From an uncultured Coxiella sp. (GTDB taxonomy: Bacteria; Pseudomonadota; Gammaproteobacteria; Coxiellales; Coxiellaceae), in NCBI GenBank assembly GCA_902623005.1, contig CACNSC010000002.1:62001-126000 (forward strand): a stretch of 64,000 nucleotides of DNA. The letters run 5' to 3'. Position numbers and translations under genes: made by a program. The notes beneath the pieces were generated by a model. The model worked only from the letters and a program-made list of their open reading frames with translations. It was not told the DNA's origin and did not search any database. Positions 60,812-64,000 of the stretch are shown here, in pieces (within the stretch, counting starts at the first letter, position 1; every line of letters begins with the position of its first letter).

Positions 60812-61179
60812 AATATTCATCGGCATTACTAACTTATTTTGATAATACGATCCATGCTGGGTCGTTGGATCTTAATCAAGCCGATACCTATCGTGCTTGC
60901 ACTGGTTTCGCAGGTAGGGATCAATTGGAAATCTTTGTTCACGTTGATGATCAGAAAATTAAAGCCGCACGCTTTCTTGCTTATGGTCCCCCTGAGTTGA
61001 TTGCAGGAGCAGAATATTGTTGCCGTCAATTAGAGGAGGGCTCATTCGCTTGTCTTAAAGAATTTAATGCACAGCAGCTCTTAGATGCCCTTGGATTACA
61101 AGCTTACTATATTCATTCAGCTGCGATGATCTGCAGCGTTTTAATTGAGTTATTTAATATTATTAAACGGAGTAATTGA
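60808..61179 (+). CDS. IscU/NifU-like protein lacking scaffold cysteines
   Basis: Whole-length similarity to IscU (KYSSALLTYFDNTIHAGSLD...ARFLAYGPPELIAGAEY...IHSAAMICSVLI); Cys positions replaced. Confidence 0.8.
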   Translation: MKYSSALLTYFDNTIHAGSLDLNQADTYRACTGFAGRDQLEIFVHVDDQKIKAARFLAYGPPELIAGAEYCCRQLEEGSFACLKEFNAQQLLDALGLQAYYIHSAAMICSVLIELFNIIKRSN

Positions 61180-62117
61180 TGCCAGCACTATATCCAAAAA
61201 TAGAACCCTATGACAGTGGTCATATCCAGGTTTCTACAGTGCATCAAGTTTATTACGAACAATGCGGTAATCCAGATGGTAAGCCTGTGCTTGTGGTTCA
61301 TGGTGGTCCTGGGGGCGGCTGCCAAGAGAGCACACGGCGTTTTTTTGATCCGTTGCATTATCGAGTTATTCTAGTTGACCAACGTGGCTGTGGCCGTAGT
61401 CTACCATTTTGTTGCTTGGAAGATAACAATACCCAAGCGTTGATTGCTGACTTTGAAATGATTCGTCAGCGCCTCAGGATAGATCAGTGGATGTTATTCG
61501 GCGGTTCCTGGGGCACAACACTGAGTTTAGCTTATGCGCAGAGTCATCCTAATAGTATCAGCCAGATGATTTTTCGTGGAGTGTTTCTTGCAACACAGGA
61601 GGAAATGACTTGGTTGTTTAAGGCCGGTGGTGCCAGTAAGATTTATCCAGAGGCTTGGCAGCAATTTGTTGCGGGCTTTTCTTCTCAAGAGCAAGACAAT
61701 ATCCTGCATGCCTATTGCCAACGTTTTGAGCAGCTGCACGAGGAAGAGCTTGCAATACTCGCGCGACAATGCTGTCGATGGGAAACCAGCATTGCACGCT
61801 TAGTTTGCGATCCGGAGCGAATTGAGCGTGATTTACAAGACGATAGCACGTTATCTTACGCTCGCATTATTTCTCATTACGCCAGTCATGATTTTTTCTT
61901 GCCACATAAATTAATCGATAATCTAGAGTCTTGTCGACACATACCTTTGGATATTGTGCACGGTCGTCACGATGTTATTTGCCCTCCAGCGACAGCGTGG
62001 CGATTACATCAAGCATGGCCGTCCTCAAGGCTACACATGGTTGCCGATGGTGCGCATGCGGCCATGGAGCCCAGTATGGTAAATGCTTTGGTGGCTCTCT
62101 GTGATCAATTTATATGA
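61176..62117 (+). CDS. pip: Proline iminopeptidase
   Basis: YYEQCGNPDGKPVLVVHGGPGGG, VDQRGCGRS, LFGGSWGTTLSLAYAQSHP. Confidence 0.96.
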   Translation: MMPALYPKIEPYDSGHIQVSTVHQVYYEQCGNPDGKPVLVVHGGPGGGCQESTRRFFDPLHYRVILVDQRGCGRSLPFCCLEDNNTQALIADFEMIRQRLRIDQWMLFGGSWGTTLSLAYAQSHPNSISQMIFRGVFLATQEEMTWLFKAGGASKIYPEAWQQFVAGFSSQEQDNILHAYCQRFEQLHEEELAILARQCCRWETSIARLVCDPERIERDLQDDSTLSYARIISHYASHDFFLPHKLIDNLESCRHIPLDIVHGRHDVICPPATAWRLHQAWPSSRLHMVADGAHAAMEPSMVNALVALCDQFI

Positions 62118-62180
62118 TAACTTAATGAGATCAACTCAACCGTGCATCGTGTTAAAGAATCCATCTCGGATATCAATTTT

Positions 62181-63377
62181 CTAATGCGCTTGTAGTCGAG
62201 CTAAAAAGGGTATGGTGAAAATTGGTATTAATGAGCTCATCATAATTAAGACAGCAAGAGACAGCGTTGTGTTGTGATAAAACACAATCACAACGATGGA
62301 GCTCAATGTGGCTGTTAATGTTTCAAAAAAAGAGATTAGTCCCATCTTGATACCCATGGTTTCAGAAGAGCTATCAATCGCTAGTCGCATAAATACCGAA
62401 AAGCAGATCCCCGAACCCAGCATTAGTATGGTTAAAGAAATAATGATAGCCAGTAGTTGATCTCTAAAAATTAAGCTTGAGATCAGGCATGTAAATCCAC
62501 CAATAACCACAATCAAACTGCCGTACCTAGTTGCTAGATGGTATTGCGTGTGTTGTTTTGATAAATATCCAATAAGTTTAGTACCAATAATAAAGGCAGC
62601 GAAAACCACAGCTTGAAAGATGCCAAACTGCAGTGTTGAGTAATGAAAATGTCCGATGATGAGCAGCGGAGAGGCGGAGATCCAAATCACTATAATGGCG
62701 AGTAAGCCGCAAATTGCTAAGGTGTAAAACATAAATATTCGGTTATTCATGCAAAAACTATATTGTTTGATGGATTGAACTATATTGATACGACTACTGC
62801 GTTGCTCAACTGGAAGTGATTCGCGCATCACGGTTTTTAGTCCAATGGTGCTCACGATAGTCCATACGCCTAAGCCAATAAAAATCCAATGCCAACTGGT
62901 ATAAAATAAAATCGCGCCACCCAGTAACGGACCGATTGAAGGTGCTAACAACGTCACGCTTTGCATACGCGCAATCAGTTGGATGGCTTGCCGTTGATTG
63001 CAAAGCTCATGAACTGCAGCGTAGCCTGCAATAATCATCGTCGGTATTACCATGCCTTGGAAAAATCTGGCTATGAGAAATTGAGGAAAAGACTGCGCGA
63101 AGGCACATGCAAATGAGGTCACGATAAATAACCCAGCACCAACAAGGAGCACGGGTTTGCGACCAAAGTGATCTGAGCATGGGCCAATGACTATTTGAGG
63201 CAGTAGTCCACCCGCCATCCACAGTGCAATGGTGAGCTGAACGGCACGAAAGCTAACGTCAAAACTCTTCATGATGCTAGGCAGTGCTGGCGTGTAGGCA
63301 TCCATAGCTAGCCAGCAGGCAGTTTCATAGAGCACAAGGAAGCCAGCGAACCAGGCAATAGGTTTTTTTATTATCAT
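62181..63377 (-). CDS. MFS multidrug transporter (Bcr/CflA-like)
   Basis: DAYTPALPSIMKSF, IGPCSDHFGRKPVLLVGAGLF, FFQGM. Confidence 0.9.
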   Translation of the reverse strand: MIIKKPIAWFAGFLVLYETACWLAMDAYTPALPSIMKSFDVSFRAVQLTIALWMAGGLLPQIVIGPCSDHFGRKPVLLVGAGLFIVTSFACAFAQSFPQFLIARFFQGMVIPTMIIAGYAAVHELCNQRQAIQLIARMQSVTLLAPSIGPLLGGAILFYTSWHWIFIGLGVWTIVSTIGLKTVMRESLPVEQRSSRINIVQSIKQYSFCMNNRIFMFYTLAICGLLAIIVIWISASPLLIIGHFHYSTLQFGIFQAVVFAAFIIGTKLIGYLSKQHTQYHLATRYGSLIVVIGGFTCLISSLIFRDQLLAIIISLTILMLGSGICFSVFMRLAIDSSSETMGIKMGLISFFETLTATLSSIVVIVFYHNTTLSLAVLIMMSSLIPIFTIPFLARLQAH

Positions 63378-63627
63378 AGTCGAGGTCAGTTACATGATGC
63401 TTTCATAGGCTAATTGCTTAAATAAAGAATTACAATCAGGTGGCGAATAAAATCTTATACAGGGTCGCGCAGTTGAGACATGAATTGAAATAAACACATC
63501 AAATTGAAAAGGCATTAGAATAATAAATCTCTCCGCTATAAGTACATTTTGTCAACTAGCACTATAGTTTTGATTTTATTTCAAATCTAAGTTATGTTTC
63601 ATTAATAAATTCAAGGACGAGGACTTT

Positions 63628-64000
63628 ATGACACAACTTGGTTACGCGCTAAATACATTTTATTTGTTGGTCTCTGCGGCACTAGTCATGTGGATGGCTG
63701 CAGGTTTTACTATGCTTGAAGCCGGATCAATCAGCAAAAAAGATGTTGCTGAAGTTGTTACTAAAAATTTAGGGCTGTATTCCATCGCATGTGTAATGTA
63801 TCTGTTTTGTGGTTTCGCCATTATGTATCCTGGCGAGAATGCAATATCCTCTGTCATACCTCATCTTGGTACAACATTGGGGTTGAATGCAAAATCAATG
63901 TTTTTCAATCAAGATCCAGGTTTTTCTAAAGGTGCCGATTTTCTATTTCAAACGGTTTTCGTTGCCACCACAATGTCTATTATTTCTGGTGCTGTGGCAG
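63628..64000 (+). CDS. amt: Ammonium transporter (Amt), 5' part, truncated by window end
   Basis: FYLLVSAALVMWMAAGFTMLEAGSISKKDVAEVVTKNLG...FLFQTVFVATTMSIISGAVA. Confidence 0.9.
   Translation, partial: MTQLGYALNTFYLLVSAALVMWMAAGFTMLEAGSISKKDVAEVVTKNLGLYSIACVMYLFCGFAIMYPGENAISSVIPHLGTTLGLNAKSMFFNQDPGFSKGADFLFQTVFVATTMSIISGAVA

Noticed and set aside
1-64000. CRISPR arrays, transposases, integrases, rRNA operons
   Set aside because: None recognised on either strand; no regularly spaced repeats and no IS-type ORFs in the track.

Overview
AT-rich gammaproteobacterial chromosome window. The gene content looks Legionellales/Coxiellaceae-like; this is inference from gene families, not a search. It is mostly housekeeping: a Pro-Arg-His tRNA cluster, an MCE/Mla-type lipid ABC transporter with a PqiC-like lipoprotein, a two-component system, a very large NAD-glutamate dehydrogenase, lexA, mnmA, yhbY-rlmE-ftsH-folP-glmM, guaB-guaA, aroG-type DAHP synthase, pyrD, udk, leuS-lptE-holA-nadD, def, ung, rlpA, rlmB, suhB, trmJ, an OPT transporter, an iscS-like/iscU-like pair, a proline iminopeptidase and the 5' end of an ammonium transporter. 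The most interesting observations are as follows. (1) A ~2.2 kb insert sits at the 3' end of guaA. It carries a FkbM-type methyltransferase and is bounded by a 228-bp repeat of the guaA 3' end; the two copies differ at 8 sites, 7 of them synonymous. This resembles a site-specific island remnant that swapped in a foreign guaA 3' end. (2) Several proteins look like conserved folds with key catalytic residues replaced: an IscU-like protein lacking all three scaffold cysteines, a haloalkane-dehalogenase-like protein with the nucleophile Asp replaced by Gly, a stand-alone TraI_2/MobH-relaxase-like protein without recognisable metal motifs, RlpA with the TAAH His replaced by Ser, FolP with altered substrate loops, and a CPBP protease with QE instead of EE. 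(3) An orphan FAAL-ACP module lies next to nadD. (4) Several large lineage-specific proteins could be host-interaction factors. No CRISPR array, transposase, integrase or rRNA was seen.
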